Below are positions 43,226 through 53,610 of a DNA stretch of 64,000 nt, piece by piece. The stretch is from Candidatus Neomarinimicrobiota bacterium (GTDB lineage: Bacteria > Fidelibacterota > UBA8477 > JABMPR01): positions 62,001 through 126,000 of the forward strand of contig JADHUM010000001.1 in assembly GCA_016784545.1 (NCBI GenBank), in the 5' to 3' direction. Positions within the stretch are counted from its first letter, which is position 1, and each line of letters opens with the position of its first letter. Under the pieces are notes generated by a model. It was not told the origin of the DNA and made no database searches. It worked only from the letters and a program-made list of their open reading frames with translations. The position numbers were made by a program, and so were the translations under genes.

Positions 43226-43252
43226 TTCACCCCCTCGTTGTTTTCAATCCCA

Positions 43253-44638
43253 TCAGCAATCATCGAAGAATCTACGGTGTAATTCACGTTTGACCCGGAC
43301 TTCATCGTCTCTGGAGATAACAATTGAAATATTACGCTCAGAAGAGCCCTGGGCTATGGCTACAACATTTACACCGAGCTCCCCCAGAGCACCAAAAACC
43401 TTCCCTGAAATGCCTGGTGTATGTCGCATATTCTCACCAACCACAGCTACAATACACAGGTTATCCTCGATGAGAATTTGGGCAATCCCATGGACTTGCA
43501 TCTCCAGTTCAAATTCCTTTTCCAGGGCTGCTTTTGCTTTTTCAGCGCTTTCGGGCTCGACAGCAAAACAGATGGAATGTTCACTGGAGGCCAGAGAAAT
43601 GAGCATGACGCCCACATCAGCATTAGCCATGGCCATAAAAATCCTGCCGGTCAACCCGGTCTTGCCAATCATCCCACTCCCCTGAATCCGGATCAATGAA
43701 ATGGAACTCATGCTTGAAATTCCAGTGATTCGATAATCCATATCCTGCCCCTCTTTGGCAATCAAGGTTCCAGGAAATTCGGGATTGAAAGTGTTCAAAA
43801 TACGAATGGGAATTCCTGCCTGCATGGCAGGCTGTATGGTGGGAGGAAAGATGACCTTGGCGCCAAAATGGGACATTTCCATGGCATCTTCATAGGTCAT
43901 AACTGGAATGGGATAGGCCGCTGGAACTTCACGGGGATTGGCTGTGAGAATGCCATCAACATCCGTCCAGATTTCTATTTCACTGGCTCCCAGGGCTGCT
44001 CCAAATATAGCCGCAGAATAATCAGAGCCGCTACGCCCTAGCGTCGTTGTCTCACCCTGGCTATTTGAGGCAATAAATCCAGTTATAATTTGTGTGGAAT
44101 CATGTTCCTTGAAATAGGTGGAGATATTCTTGTTGGTTACTTCAAAATCTACTCTACCAGAACTATAATTATCATCCGTCCTCACAAAATGTCTGCTGTC
44201 AATAAATTCTGCCTCACTGCCCAATTCTACAAGACTGGCAGTAATAATTCGGGCCGAAAGACGTTCTCCATAACTCAAAATCTGATTGTATGTCTTGGGG
44301 GCAACATGTCTGACCAGATAGACCCCTCTCAGGATCTCACCCAGTCTAGCCGTGTACTTCTTTACGTTTTGTAGTAGTATTTCCTGACGATGATTTGTGG
44401 TCATGGCCTTGATCATACCAGCATGCTTCGCCCGAAACGATTTAAACTCTATTTCGTAGGCATCATCACCGTTGTCCGCCAGCTCTACCATCTTTATTAA
44501 TTGATCTGTTACGCCCCCAAAGGCGGATACAACCACAGCAATTTGAGTTTCTTTTTCTGCTTTCCTGATAAGTTCCAAAACTGCAGCGAGGCGTTCTGGG
44601 GTGGCAATCGAGGAACCACCGAATTTCATTATTTTCAT
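43253..44638 (-). CDS. lysC: Aspartate kinase (monofunctional)
   Basis: Phosphorylates aspartate, the start of the Lys/Thr/Met pathway. The 461 residues hold the kinase domain ('MKFGGSSIATPERLAAVL', 'GFIASNSQGETTTLGRSGSDYSAAI', 'EIWTDVDGILTANPREVPAA') and two ACT domains (about 315-460, with 'VAVVGENMRHTPGISGKVFGALGELGVNVVAIAQGSSERNIS'). It is not fused to homoserine dehydrogenase. In an operon with thrB and thrC, feedback by threonine is a reasonable inference. The ATG at 44638 is followed by a second ATG three codons on; a GGGG box lies rather far upstream. It starts 84 bp after ilvE. Confidence 0.94.
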   Translation of the reverse strand: MKIMKFGGSSIATPERLAAVLELIRKAEKETQIAVVVSAFGGVTDQLIKMVELADNGDDAYEIEFKSFRAKHAGMIKAMTTNHRQEILLQNVKKYTARLGEILRGVYLVRHVAPKTYNQILSYGERLSARIITASLVELGSEAEFIDSRHFVRTDDNYSSGRVDFEVTNKNISTYFKEHDSTQIITGFIASNSQGETTTLGRSGSDYSAAIFGAALGASEIEIWTDVDGILTANPREVPAAYPIPVMTYEDAMEMSHFGAKVIFPPTIQPAMQAGIPIRILNTFNPEFPGTLIAKEGQDMDYRITGISSMSSISLIRIQGSGMIGKTGLTGRIFMAMANADVGVMLISLASSEHSICFAVEPESAEKAKAALEKEFELEMQVHGIAQILIEDNLCIVAVVGENMRHTPGISGKVFGALGELGVNVVAIAQGSSERNISIVISRDDEVRVKRELHRRFFDDC

Positions 44639-44722
44639 ATGTCGTGTTTCATTTCCCCTTGAGTTTCAATGATAAATCTACCCGGGTTAACCCTTGTGTG
44701 CTACACCAAATCCTAGAGTCTA

Positions 44723-45649
44723 TCAGGACTCATTGACATAGGTTAGCCAGGATTTGTATTGGGGATTACGACCATGTACAGCATCCATATAAGCTGTCTG
44801 CAATTTCTCAGTGATGGGTCCCCTGCCGCCAGGGCCTACCACTCGGTGATCCAGCTCCCGAATGGGGGTCACTTCGCTGGCCGTTCCAGTGAAAAAGGCT
44901 TCATCAGCAGACAATAACTGCCCTACTGAAAGCCGTCCAACTTTAACCCTGAATCCAAGATCACGTGCAATATGAATAACCGTTTCTCTCGTGATGCCCA
45001 TGAGGATGGAAGAGTCTTCAGCGTTGGTATAGAGTTTTCCATTTTTGATGAGAAAAATATTCTGACCAGCACCCTCTGCTATTGTGCCTTCCTGATTTAA
45101 AAGGAGACCCTCATCAAAACCCTTGGATTTGGCATCCTGCACAGCCAGAAGCGAGTTCAAATATTGACCGTTGGCCTTGGCAGTCGTGGGAAACGAACTG
45201 GAATGAAACTTTCGCCAAGGCGATACAGTTACTCGGACACCCTTCACCAGGGCATCCTGACCCAGATAGGCACCCCAGTCAAAAGCACCAATGGATACTT
45301 CCACAGGACAATCTTTTGGATGAACCCCCAGTGTATCATATCCATAAAAGGCAACGGGTCTGATGTAGCCGTTTTCAATCCCATTTTCTTTGATAATATC
45401 AAGACAGCCCTTGAGCATGTCTTCTTTGCTGAAGGGAAGATTTATGCGATAGATTTTTGCTGAAGTGAAAAGGCGATCTATATGTTCTTCCAGTTTAAAA
45501 ATGGCAGGACCATCTTCTGTGGTATAGCACTTGACCCCTTCAAAGATGCCACTTCCATAATGCAATCCGTGAGACATAACATGTGTGGTAGCCTGATTCC
45601 AATTCACAATTTTCCCGTTAAACCAAATTTTTTCACAATGATTCGGCAT
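44723..45649 (-). CDS. ilvE: Branched-chain amino acid aminotransferase
   Basis: Final transamination to Val, Leu and Ile. 308 residues, PLP fold-type IV, E. coli-like class. 'MSHGLHYGSGIFEGVKCY', 'RPVAFYGYDTLGVHP' and the PLP Lys in 'FPTTAKANGQYLNSLLA' are visible, with 'LLNQEGTIAEGAGQNIFLI' and 'EAFFTGTASEVTPI' further on. It is 2 nt after cimA and closes the ilv-leu run. Confidence 0.94.
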   Translation of the reverse strand: MPNHCEKIWFNGKIVNWNQATTHVMSHGLHYGSGIFEGVKCYTTEDGPAIFKLEEHIDRLFTSAKIYRINLPFSKEDMLKGCLDIIKENGIENGYIRPVAFYGYDTLGVHPKDCPVEVSIGAFDWGAYLGQDALVKGVRVTVSPWRKFHSSSFPTTAKANGQYLNSLLAVQDAKSKGFDEGLLLNQEGTIAEGAGQNIFLIKNGKLYTNAEDSSILMGITRETVIHIARDLGFRVKVGRLSVGQLLSADEAFFTGTASEVTPIRELDHRVVGPGGRGPITEKLQTAYMDAVHGRNPQYKSWLTYVNES

Positions 45650-45651
45650 AA

Positions 45652-47259
45652 TTACACATCCTGTTTCTTAACATTCTTGTTCTTAATTTTTGATTTCATC
45701 AGCTTATAGTTCAGGCTGTCAACCAGCGCCTGCCAGCTTGCCTCAATTATGTTTTCGGAAACGCCAACTGTGGACCAACTCTGTTCTCCATCAGTACTCT
45801 CGATGAGCACCCTGACCACCGCTCTGGTTCCATTGGTACCATCCAGGACTCGTACCTTGTAGTCTTTCAAGTGTACATCGGACAATTGTGGATAAAAACG
45901 TGTCAACGCTTTCTGGAGTGCCTTATTCAGGGCGTTCACAGGTCCCACTCCATCAGCTGCGGTGTGTTCAACCTCCCCATTGACCCGCACCTTGAGCATG
46001 GCATCTGCCAGGTTGTGCCCTTCTCTTTCATAACTGACAATCACCCTGGAGTCCTCAACCTCAAAGAAGGGTGAAAAACTTCCCATTTGCTCCTTGAGAA
46101 TGAGTTCAAAAGAAGCTTCAGCAGCTTCATATTGATATCCGCCATGCTCCATTTCCTTAATGTGCTGGACCACTTGTTTGGGAAGTTCACCTCTGCTATT
46201 CTGGAGATTGATATCAAGTTCTTCGGCCTTGTAGCGGATATTACTCTGTCCTGAAAGGTCTGAAATAAGCACCCGCTGTTTGGCTCCCACATCTGTGGGG
46301 ATAATATGCTCGTACATACGGCTATCTTTCATCACGGCACTGACATGAATGCCACCCTTGTGGGCAAAGGCTGATTTTCCCACAAAGGGAGCCCGATCAT
46401 CGGGATGTAGATTCATGATTTCGAAGACATAGTTGGCCATTTTTGTTAGTTGAGTAAGATCAACAGGATGTTTCAGGTCAAGACCAAGCTTCAAAAGTAG
46501 ATTTGGAATAACGGTGCTGAGATTGGCATTCCCACAACGCTCTCCCACACCATTCATGGTTCCCTGGACATGATTGGCACCTGTTTGGACGGCTATAATG
46601 GTGTTGGCCGCAGCCATGCCCCCATCATTGTGGGCGTGAATTCCAACTGGGACATGAAAAGTATCCAATACATGCTGGGTTGCCTGTGCAACTTCATGGG
46701 GCAATGTTCCACCATTGGTGTCACATAATACCAGCGTATCGGCGCCCCCGGCCTGGGCGGCCCTGAGCATTTCCATGGCGAACTCTGGTGAATCCTTATA
46801 GCCATCAAAGAAATGCTCCGCATCAAAAACAACCCGACGGCCTTCCTGGACCAGATAGGCCACTGATCTTTCAATCAATTCTGAATTCTGGGTGGAAGTA
46901 AGACCCAGACCCTTCTCAGCATGCAGTCGCCAGGTCTTTCCGAAGATGGAAACCACCTCGGTTTCGGCTTTTAGCAAAGCATTCAGATTTGGGTCTGAGG
47001 TAACGCCCTCAATCGTTCTGGCCGTAGAGCCAAAGGCACAAATTTTAGCCTGTTGCCAGGTCATCTTCCTGGCCCGGGCAAAAAACTCCTGATCCCTGGG
47101 ATTTGAGCCAGGCCAGCCTCCCTCAAGCACACCAATACCGAACTCATCCAGACGCTGGGCAATGTGGAGCTTATCATCTACTGAAAGATTTACGCCTTCT
47201 CCCTGGGTACCGTCTCTCAGGGTTGAATCAAATAACTCAATGGTTCTATGGTCAGACAC
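45652..47259 (-). CDS. cimA: (R)-citramalate synthase
   Basis: Condenses pyruvate and acetyl-CoA to citramalate, the threonine-independent route to 2-oxobutyrate for isoleucine. The 535-residue DRE-TIM enzyme starts 'IELFDSTLRDGTQGEGVNLSVDDKLHIAQRLDEFG' and has 'EGGWPGSNPRDQEFF', the CimA-type variant of the LeuA 'EAGFP' motif. The manganese-binding His pair is in 'GIHAHNDGGMAAANTI'. The C-terminal regulatory region (about 400-535) resembles LeuA. It is clearly distinct from the adjacent leuA (525 aa). LeuC/LeuD from this operon would process citramalate. It overlaps leuD closely (1-nt gap). Confidence 0.92.
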   Translation of the reverse strand: MSDHRTIELFDSTLRDGTQGEGVNLSVDDKLHIAQRLDEFGIGVLEGGWPGSNPRDQEFFARARKMTWQQAKICAFGSTARTIEGVTSDPNLNALLKAETEVVSIFGKTWRLHAEKGLGLTSTQNSELIERSVAYLVQEGRRVVFDAEHFFDGYKDSPEFAMEMLRAAQAGGADTLVLCDTNGGTLPHEVAQATQHVLDTFHVPVGIHAHNDGGMAAANTIIAVQTGANHVQGTMNGVGERCGNANLSTVIPNLLLKLGLDLKHPVDLTQLTKMANYVFEIMNLHPDDRAPFVGKSAFAHKGGIHVSAVMKDSRMYEHIIPTDVGAKQRVLISDLSGQSNIRYKAEELDINLQNSRGELPKQVVQHIKEMEHGGYQYEAAEASFELILKEQMGSFSPFFEVEDSRVIVSYEREGHNLADAMLKVRVNGEVEHTAADGVGPVNALNKALQKALTRFYPQLSDVHLKDYKVRVLDGTNGTRAVVRVLIESTDGEQSWSTVGVSENIIEASWQALVDSLNYKLMKSKIKNKNVKKQDV

Positions 47260-47260
47260 G

Positions 47261-47908
47261 TCAACGCACCTCTTGGGTTAGCCAGCTATTTTTTTTGAGG
47301 TGTTTGCTTTCAAAATCAGCAATTTCCTGTTTGTAGGAGAGGGTTTGGCCAATTTCATCCAAACCATTCAGCAGACTGTATTTTCGATATGCATCCAGAT
47401 CAAACCCAAAGCGAGTTCCCGCACTACTGGTAACCGTTTGCTCCTCAAGATCAACACTGAGTGTAAAGCCAGGAATGCTCACCGTCGCTTTGAATAGCTC
47501 CTCAATTTGAGGGGATGAGAGAACAATTGGCAGCATGCCATTTTTGAAGCAGTTCGAATAAAAGATGTCCGCAAAGCTCTCTGCCAGAATGACCTTAAAC
47601 CCATAATCCAGTAGTGCCCAGGGAGCATGTTCACGACTGGATCCACATCCAAAATTCTCTCTGGTTAATAATACGGTAGCGCCTTGATAGCGCCCATCAT
47701 TGAGGACAAAGTCTTGATTCAGTGGGCGACTACTGCAATCCTGACCAGGTTCGCCATGATCCAGATAGCGCCATTCGTCAAATAAATAGGGACCAAAACC
47801 TGTTCTGCGGATTGATTTCAGGAATTGCTTGGGGATGATGGCATCAGTGTCCACGTTGGATCTATCCAGGGGAGCTACCAAACCATGATGTGATGTAAAT
47901 TTCTGCAT
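47261..47908 (-). CDS. leuD: 3-isopropylmalate dehydratase small subunit
   Basis: A 215-residue aconitase swivel-domain protein. The start is set at ATG 47908 (MQKFTSHHG), one nt after the leuC stop, which matches the family N-terminus; a longer frame would run into leuC. '[15 protein letters not shown]' and '[32 protein letters not shown]' are hallmarks. It forms the isomerase with LeuC and can also act on citramalate. Confidence 0.94.
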   Translation of the reverse strand: MQKFTSHHGLVAPLDRSNVDTDAIIPKQFLKSIRRTGFGPYLFDEWRYLDHGEPGQDCSSRPLNQDFVLNDGRYQGATVLLTRENFGCGSSREHAPWALLDYGFKVILAESFADIFYSNCFKNGMLPIVLSSPQIEELFKATVSIPGFTLSVDLEEQTVTSSAGTRFGFDLDAYRKYSLLNGLDEIGQTLSYKQEIADFESKHLKKNSWLTQEVR

Positions 47909-47909
47909 C

Positions 47910-49313
47910 TTAGTTCTCGTAATATTTAGTGACATCGGTGACATGACCAGTTATAGCTGCGGCTGCGGCCATGGCAGGACTTAAAAGATGGGTTCGCCCC
48001 CCCTGCCCCTGGCGTCCTTCAAAGTTTCGATTTGAAGTTGAAGCACAGCGTTCACCAGGCTCCAGACGATCTGCATTCATAGCCAGACACATGGAACATC
48101 CTGGTTCTCGCCACTCAAAACCTGCATCCAGGAAAATCTTATCCAGACCCTCTGCTTCTGCCTGGGCTTTCACAGGACCTGATCCAGGGACCACCATGGC
48201 CAGTGAAATATTTGTGGCGATGCTCTGGCCCTTTACGATGCGGGCTGCTTCCCTGAGGTCTTCAATACGTGAATTGGTGCAGGAGCCGATAAATATTTTA
48301 TCAAAGGTTATTTGTTGAATGGGCATGCCAGGAGTAAGACCCATATACTTCAGCGCATTATTGATTTGTTCAGCTTTATTGGGGTCGGAGGCATCTGGCA
48401 CAAAGCCATCTACTGGAGCCACCATCTCTGGTGAGGTTCCCCAGGTAACCATGGGCTTGAGGTCTGATGCATCAATCACAACGGTTTTATCATATGTTGC
48501 ATCGGCGTCAGATTGGAGGGTTCTCCAATATGATTCTGCAGTTTCCCAGGCGGATGCCCTGGGAGCAAAGTTGCGTCCCTTGACATATGCAATGGTGGTA
48601 TCATCCACTGCAATAAGACCAGCCCTGGCGCCTGCTTCGATGGTCATGTTACAGACCGTCATGCGACCTTCCATGGACATCATCCGGATGGCTTCACCAC
48701 CAAATTCGATGGCATAACCGGTCCCACCTGCAGTGCCGATTTGGCCAATGATAGCCAGGATCAAATCCTTGGCTGTGACCCCTGCATGAAACGCTCCATC
48801 CACCTGCACCAGCATGTTTTTTGATTTTTCCTGCACCAGACATTGGGTTGCCAGGACATGTTCAACTTCCGAGGTGCCGATTCCAAAGGCCAGGGCACCC
48901 AGAGCACCGTGGGTTGAGGTATGAGAATCGCCGCAAACGATGGTCATACCAGGCAGGGTTATACCCTGTTCGGGACCAATGACATGGACAATCCCCTGAC
49001 GCGGGTCAGACATATCAAAATTGGTGATGCCCAATTCAGCAGTATTACTGGCCAGCGTGTCTATTTGGAGTTTTGAGACCGGGTCTTCAACACCTTTGTC
49101 CCGATCTTTGGTGGGAATGTTGTGATCAGGAACGGCCACATTTGCATCTTTGCGCCACGGGGCTCTTTTGTTCATCCTGAGACCTTCAAAGGCTTGAGGT
49201 GATGTGACTTCGTGTATCAATTGTCGATCGATATATAGCAGACTGGTACCGTTGTCGTTCTTCCGAACTTCATGGCTTTCCCAGAGCTTATCGTATAATG
49301 TTTTTCCTGCCAT
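47910..49313 (-). CDS. leuC: 3-isopropylmalate dehydratase large subunit
   Basis: 467-residue aconitase-family [4Fe-4S] enzyme. The cluster Cys are in '[17 protein letters not shown]' and '[14 protein letters not shown]'. '[32 protein letters not shown]' and '[11 protein letters not shown]' are conserved. Start overlaps the leuA stop (TAATG). With LeuD it isomerises isopropylmalate for Leu and citramalate for Ile. Confidence 0.95.
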   Translation of the reverse strand: MAGKTLYDKLWESHEVRKNDNGTSLLYIDRQLIHEVTSPQAFEGLRMNKRAPWRKDANVAVPDHNIPTKDRDKGVEDPVSKLQIDTLASNTAELGITNFDMSDPRQGIVHVIGPEQGITLPGMTIVCGDSHTSTHGALGALAFGIGTSEVEHVLATQCLVQEKSKNMLVQVDGAFHAGVTAKDLILAIIGQIGTAGGTGYAIEFGGEAIRMMSMEGRMTVCNMTIEAGARAGLIAVDDTTIAYVKGRNFAPRASAWETAESYWRTLQSDADATYDKTVVIDASDLKPMVTWGTSPEMVAPVDGFVPDASDPNKAEQINNALKYMGLTPGMPIQQITFDKIFIGSCTNSRIEDLREAARIVKGQSIATNISLAMVVPGSGPVKAQAEAEGLDKIFLDAGFEWREPGCSMCLAMNADRLEPGERCASTSNRNFEGRQGQGGRTHLLSPAMAAAAAITGHVTDVTKYYEN

Positions 49314-50890
49314 TAGACGTGTTCTTTCACCGTTTCAGTAGTTAGATCTAATTCCTGTTTCTTTTTGTGCTGATTCAGGGCTTCCAGATAGGCTTTGGCG
49401 CTGGCCTCAATGGTGTCTGTGGAGATTCCACGACCGGCATAGATGTCCCCATTGTGATGCAGCCTCAAGGTCACCTCTCCCAGAGCGCTTTTTCCACGGG
49501 TAATGGAACGAACCTGATAGTATTCAAGCTTGAACTGCTGGCGAATACCCAGGGCTCGTGCAATGGCTCTGAAACAGGCTGCAACCGGACCATCCCCAGT
49601 GGCTGAATCCTGATATTCCCCCTCAGGTGTTAAGACGCGTACGATGGCCACAGGAATGGTGGTGGTTCCAAGATTGACATGCAAATAGTCCAGCTTGTAG
49701 AAAGCATCTTCCTGGTCAAGAACTTCACCCATGATGGCGCGAAGGTCTTCATCAAAGACTTCCTTTTTTTTGTCTGCCAGTACCACAAATGCTTTGTAGA
49801 TGATTTTGAGGTGTTCTTTATCCAGATGATATCCCAGCGCTTCCAGGCGAGATTTCAAGCCAGCCCTTCCAGAATGTCGACCAAGGACAATTTTACTTTC
49901 TCCAATTCCAATTGAATCTGGATTCATGATCTCATAGGTATTTCGGTTTTTAAGCATGCCATCCTGATGAATTCCAGCTTCATGGGCAAAGGCATTTTCA
50001 CCAACAATGGCCTTATTGGGCTGGACCAACATGCCGGTGTACATGGACACCATGCGGCTGGTGTTCATTATTTCCTGAGTATGGATGTCGGTATGACAAT
50101 TCCATAAATCAGCTCGAATCTTCAAGGCCATGACGATCTCTTCCAGGGAAGCGTTCCCGGCCCGTTCGCCAATCCCATTGATTGTACATTCAACTTGTCT
50201 GGCTCCTTGAGAGATCGCCGTTAATGAGTTGGCGACAGCCAATCCAAGATCGTTGTGACAGTGTACACTGATAACGGCTTGATCGATGTTGGGAACTCTT
50301 TCTTTCAATGCGGCAATCTTTTGACCGAACTCTACTGGAAAGGTATAACCTGTGGTATCAGGAATGTTGACTGTGGTAGCTCCAGCAGCAATCACTGCTT
50401 CAGTGATTTCAACGAGATAGTCTATATCAGTTCGTCCTGCATCCTCTGGAGAGAACTCCACATCTGGGGTAAAAGTCTTGGCATAAGCCACAGCATCACA
50501 GGCCATCTCCAGGACTTTCTGGCGTTTTTCAGCCAGATTTTTACCATAACGATTGCTTCCGAATTTTTGAGTGATATGGATATCTGAGGTACCCATAAAG
50601 GTATGGATCCGGTACTTTTCTGCTTGCTCCAGGGCACGTCTGACAGCATCAATATCTGGCTCAAGAGCCCTGGCCAACCCGGCCACCACAGCTGACACTT
50701 CGCCACCAATACGTTGGACAGCATTGAATTGAGTTGGTGATGAAATGGGAAATCCTGCCTCGATCACATCTACACCGAGTTTATCGAGCTGACGTGCAAT
50801 TTCCACCTTCTCAAGCAAGGTCAGAGAAGCACCTGGTGATTGTTCACCATCCCTGAGGGTGGTGTCAAATACGATTACTTTATCACTCAT
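49313..50890 (-). CDS. leuA: 2-isopropylmalate synthase
   Basis: Condenses acetyl-CoA with 2-oxoisovalerate, the committed leucine step. 525 residues: catalytic TIM barrel ('[29 protein letters not shown]', 'EAGFPISSP', '[16 protein letters not shown]' with metal-binding HxHN), then the C-terminal LeuA regulatory domain that senses leucine (about 390-515). Lies 36 bp after leuB and overlaps leuC by 1 bp. Confidence 0.95.
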   Translation of the reverse strand: MSDKVIVFDTTLRDGEQSPGASLTLLEKVEIARQLDKLGVDVIEAGFPISSPTQFNAVQRIGGEVSAVVAGLARALEPDIDAVRRALEQAEKYRIHTFMGTSDIHITQKFGSNRYGKNLAEKRQKVLEMACDAVAYAKTFTPDVEFSPEDAGRTDIDYLVEITEAVIAAGATTVNIPDTTGYTFPVEFGQKIAALKERVPNIDQAVISVHCHNDLGLAVANSLTAISQGARQVECTINGIGERAGNASLEEIVMALKIRADLWNCHTDIHTQEIMNTSRMVSMYTGMLVQPNKAIVGENAFAHEAGIHQDGMLKNRNTYEIMNPDSIGIGESKIVLGRHSGRAGLKSRLEALGYHLDKEHLKIIYKAFVVLADKKKEVFDEDLRAIMGEVLDQEDAFYKLDYLHVNLGTTTIPVAIVRVLTPEGEYQDSATGDGPVAACFRAIARALGIRQQFKLEYYQVRSITRGKSALGEVTLRLHHNGDIYAGRGISTDTIEASAKAYLEALNQHKKKQELDLTTETVKEHV

Positions 50891-50926
50891 GGGTATGTCC
50901 CTTGTGGCGCTGTGTTTTTGCTTCGA

Positions 50927-52018
50927 TCATGCAACCCTCGCACTATTCTGTTTTAATTGCTTGATGACCAGATCGCTCATTTCTGTTGTTGTAACCAGCT
51001 TGTCTCCATCCTGGTATATCTCACCTGTACGGTAACCTGCTTCTAAAACTGCAGAAACTGCAGTCTGAAGGGCTGCGCCGGCTTTCCCCATATCAAGCGT
51101 GTAACTCAACATCATGGCTACTGACATGATCATGGCCAAAGGGTTGGCTAAATTTTGTCCGGCAATATCTGGAGCTGACCCATGAACGGGTTCGTAGAGA
51201 GCATATTTCTCACCGAGACTGGCTGAAGGGAGCATACCCAGGCTACCTGTAACCATGGAGGCTATATCACTGAGGATATCCCCAAACATATTCGAAGTGA
51301 CGATGACATCAAACTGCTTGGGTGTGCGGACCAGTTGCATGGCAGCGTTGTCCACATACATATGATCCAATTGCACATCGGGATACTCCTGATGAACTTC
51401 AATGACGATATCGCGCCAGAATTGGGAGACATCCAGCACATTGGCTTTATCCACTGATGTCACACGGCCACTACGTTTACGGGCAAGATCAAAGGCAACG
51501 CGGGCAATTCGTTCCACCTCGTGTCGTTCATAGACCATGGTATTCCAGCCCTTGTTGGCATCAGCACCCTTGGGTGTCCCAAAATAGATGCCTCCTGTCA
51601 ATTCCCTGACAACCATGACATCTACACCTGAAACCACTTCCTCGCGGAGTGAGGACGCACCTGCCAAGGCAGGAAATACAACTGCAGGTCGCAGATTCGA
51701 ATAAAGTCCCAGGCCGCCCCGGAGTTGCAGAAGGGCTTGCTCCGGTTTTTGGTCTTGAGGTAAGGATTCCCATTTGGGACCACCAACGGCGCCAAGGAGG
51801 ACGGCATCTGAGCGTTGGCACATTTCCAGGGTTTCCTCTGACAGGGGTTTCCCCGTCTCATCAATGGCACAACCACCGACCTGGGCATATTCATATTCGA
51901 ACTTGACTGATTCCATTTCTCCCACAGTATCCAGAACCTTCAAGGCTGCTTCCATCACCTCAGGACCGATACCATCTCCTGGGAGAACGGCAATTTTATA
52001 GGATTGCATTGAATTCAT
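50927..52018 (-). CDS. leuB: 3-isopropylmalate dehydrogenase
   Basis: 363-residue NAD-dependent oxidative decarboxylase. '[22 protein letters not shown]', '[13 protein letters not shown]', '[12 protein letters not shown]' and the metal site '[33 protein letters not shown]' (with Asp residues) are standard. The start overlaps the ilvC stop (TAATG); a second Met follows three codons later. Confidence 0.95.
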   Translation of the reverse strand: MNSMQSYKIAVLPGDGIGPEVMEAALKVLDTVGEMESVKFEYEYAQVGGCAIDETGKPLSEETLEMCQRSDAVLLGAVGGPKWESLPQDQKPEQALLQLRGGLGLYSNLRPAVVFPALAGASSLREEVVSGVDVMVVRELTGGIYFGTPKGADANKGWNTMVYERHEVERIARVAFDLARKRSGRVTSVDKANVLDVSQFWRDIVIEVHQEYPDVQLDHMYVDNAAMQLVRTPKQFDVIVTSNMFGDILSDIASMVTGSLGMLPSASLGEKYALYEPVHGSAPDIAGQNLANPLAMIMSVAMMLSYTLDMGKAGAALQTAVSAVLEAGYRTGEIYQDGDKLVTTTEMSDLVIKQLKQNSARVA

Positions 52019-53019
52019 TAACCTCTTTTTCCAATAAAGCTCATCATACCACGCAATTTTTTTCCCACGACTTCAATGGGATGGTCTTGATTGGCTTGGC
52101 GAAGTGCCTCAAAATTTTTACCACCTTTATTGGATTCCTGTAGCCATTCCTTAGCAAAAGATCCATCCTGGACCTCTTTTAGAATGGCTTTCATGCGTTC
52201 TTTTGTCCCGGCATCAACAACACGCGGGCCGCGGGTCATGCCACCATATTCAGCAGTCTCACTGACGGAATAATTCATTCGTGTCAGACCGCCTTCATAG
52301 AAGAGGTCTACAATCAATTTTAATTCATGCATGCACTCGAAATAGGCCAGGTCCGCTGGATAACCAGCCTCGGTGAGGGTTTCGAAACCAGTTTTTACCA
52401 GGTCGGCTACACCGCCACAGAGAACGGCCTGTTCACCAAAGAGATCTGTTTCAGTCTCATCCTTAAAATTGGTTTCCAGGGCTCCAGCACGGGTACAGCC
52501 GATTCCCTTGGCCCAGGCCAGCGCCAGGTCCCTGGCATTTCCGCTGGCATCCTGTTCAACTGCAACGAGGCAGGGTACACCTTGTCCATCCTCATAGGTT
52601 CTACGGACGAGATGACCGGGACTTTTGGGTGCAATCATAATGACATTCACATGAGCCGGTGGTACAATCTGTTTGTAATGGATATTGAAACCATGACCGA
52701 AAGCCAGGGTCGTTACACCAGATAGATTGGGAGCGACCTCTGCATCATAGATGGCCTTCATGGTTTGATCCGGTAGTAACAACATGACGATATCGGCTGA
52801 GGCAGTTGCTTCAGCAATAGTCATGACCTTTAGACCAGCGGCTTCAGCTTTTTGCCAGGAGGCACTTTCTTTACGAAGTCCCACACGGATATCCACGCCG
52901 GATTCCATGAGATTCAAAGCGTGTGCGTGACCCTGACTTCCATAACCCAGAACTGCACACTTTTTTCCTTTTAATAGTGACAGATCAGCATCACTGTCAT
53001 AATACGCATTTACATTCAT
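52018..53019 (-). CDS. ilvC: Ketol-acid reductoisomerase (class I)
   Basis: 333 residues, class I. The Rossmann motif is '[21 protein letters not shown]', followed by 'VGLRKESAS', where Arg-Lys-Glu-Ser suggests NADPH. Catalytic segments: '[15 protein letters not shown]', '[24 protein letters not shown]', '[13 protein letters not shown]' and '[20 protein letters not shown]'. Produces dihydroxyisovalerate and dihydroxymethylvalerate. 12 nt after ilvN. Confidence 0.95.
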   Translation of the reverse strand: MNVNAYYDSDADLSLLKGKKCAVLGYGSQGHAHALNLMESGVDIRVGLRKESASWQKAEAAGLKVMTIAEATASADIVMLLLPDQTMKAIYDAEVAPNLSGVTTLAFGHGFNIHYKQIVPPAHVNVIMIAPKSPGHLVRRTYEDGQGVPCLVAVEQDASGNARDLALAWAKGIGCTRAGALETNFKDETETDLFGEQAVLCGGVADLVKTGFETLTEAGYPADLAYFECMHELKLIVDLFYEGGLTRMNYSVSETAEYGGMTRGPRVVDAGTKERMKAILKEVQDGSFAKEWLQESNKGGKNFEALRQANQDHPIEVVGKKLRGMMSFIGKRG

Positions 53020-53031
53020 TCTAATTTCCTC

Positions 53032-53601
53032 TTAACCAATGGCTGATTGAATTTGTTTGGTGGTCCACTGTTGATCAGTAGACATCATTTCTAATTTTTC
53101 TTTTAATTCGAGGTGACTTCCCCGACGCATGGCCATCTTGCCTGAGCGCATAAGCTCTACGATATCGAATTCCTTAAGCTTCTGTAAAAAGGATTCGATT
53201 TCCATATCATAACCAGTGGCCTCTACGATGACCGCCCCCTCTTCAGAATCGATGATCTTGGCCCCATACTCACGGGTGAGCAGATCAAGCTCAGTGCGGT
53301 CGCCATTCTTCACAGATACCTTGGCCAGCATATATTCACGAATTACCGAGGGCACATCGGTGACATCCTCCACTGTATAGGCATTCACCAGCTTTTGAAT
53401 ATTCCGAGCCATATTCACTCTACGGTGTTGGTTGGATTCATCGGTTACGATGGTCATTCTGGTGAGACCAGGTCGCTCAGTTGCTCCGGCGACAATGCTT
53501 TTGATGTTAAAATTCCTGCGTCTGAGTAATGAGACGATCCGGTTCAGAACTCCCGGTTCATCTTCTACAAAGGCTACAATTGTATGTTCTGATTTCTGCA
53601 T
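53032..53601 (-). CDS. ilvN: Acetolactate synthase small (regulatory) subunit
   Basis: 189 residues with an N-terminal ACT domain ('HTIVAFVEDEPGVLNRIVSLLRRRNFNIKSI' and 'LTRMTIVTD') that binds valine, and a C-terminal small-subunit domain ('DLLTREYGAKIIDSEEGAVIVEATG'). Also called ilvH-type in length. 9 nt after ilvB; together they form the holoenzyme. Confidence 0.94.
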   Translation of the reverse strand: MQKSEHTIVAFVEDEPGVLNRIVSLLRRRNFNIKSIVAGATERPGLTRMTIVTDESNQHRRVNMARNIQKLVNAYTVEDVTDVPSVIREYMLAKVSVKNGDRTELDLLTREYGAKIIDSEEGAVIVEATGYDMEIESFLQKLKEFDIVELMRSGKMAMRRGSHLELKEKLEMMSTDQQWTTKQIQSAIG

Positions 53602-53610
53602 GATTAACTC

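Noticed and set aside
44639-44722. Thr/Ile leader peptide or attenuator before lysC
   Set aside because: Only 84 bp, with a five-codon MKHDI frame that overlaps the lysC start; no run of Thr or Ile codons and no terminator hairpin.
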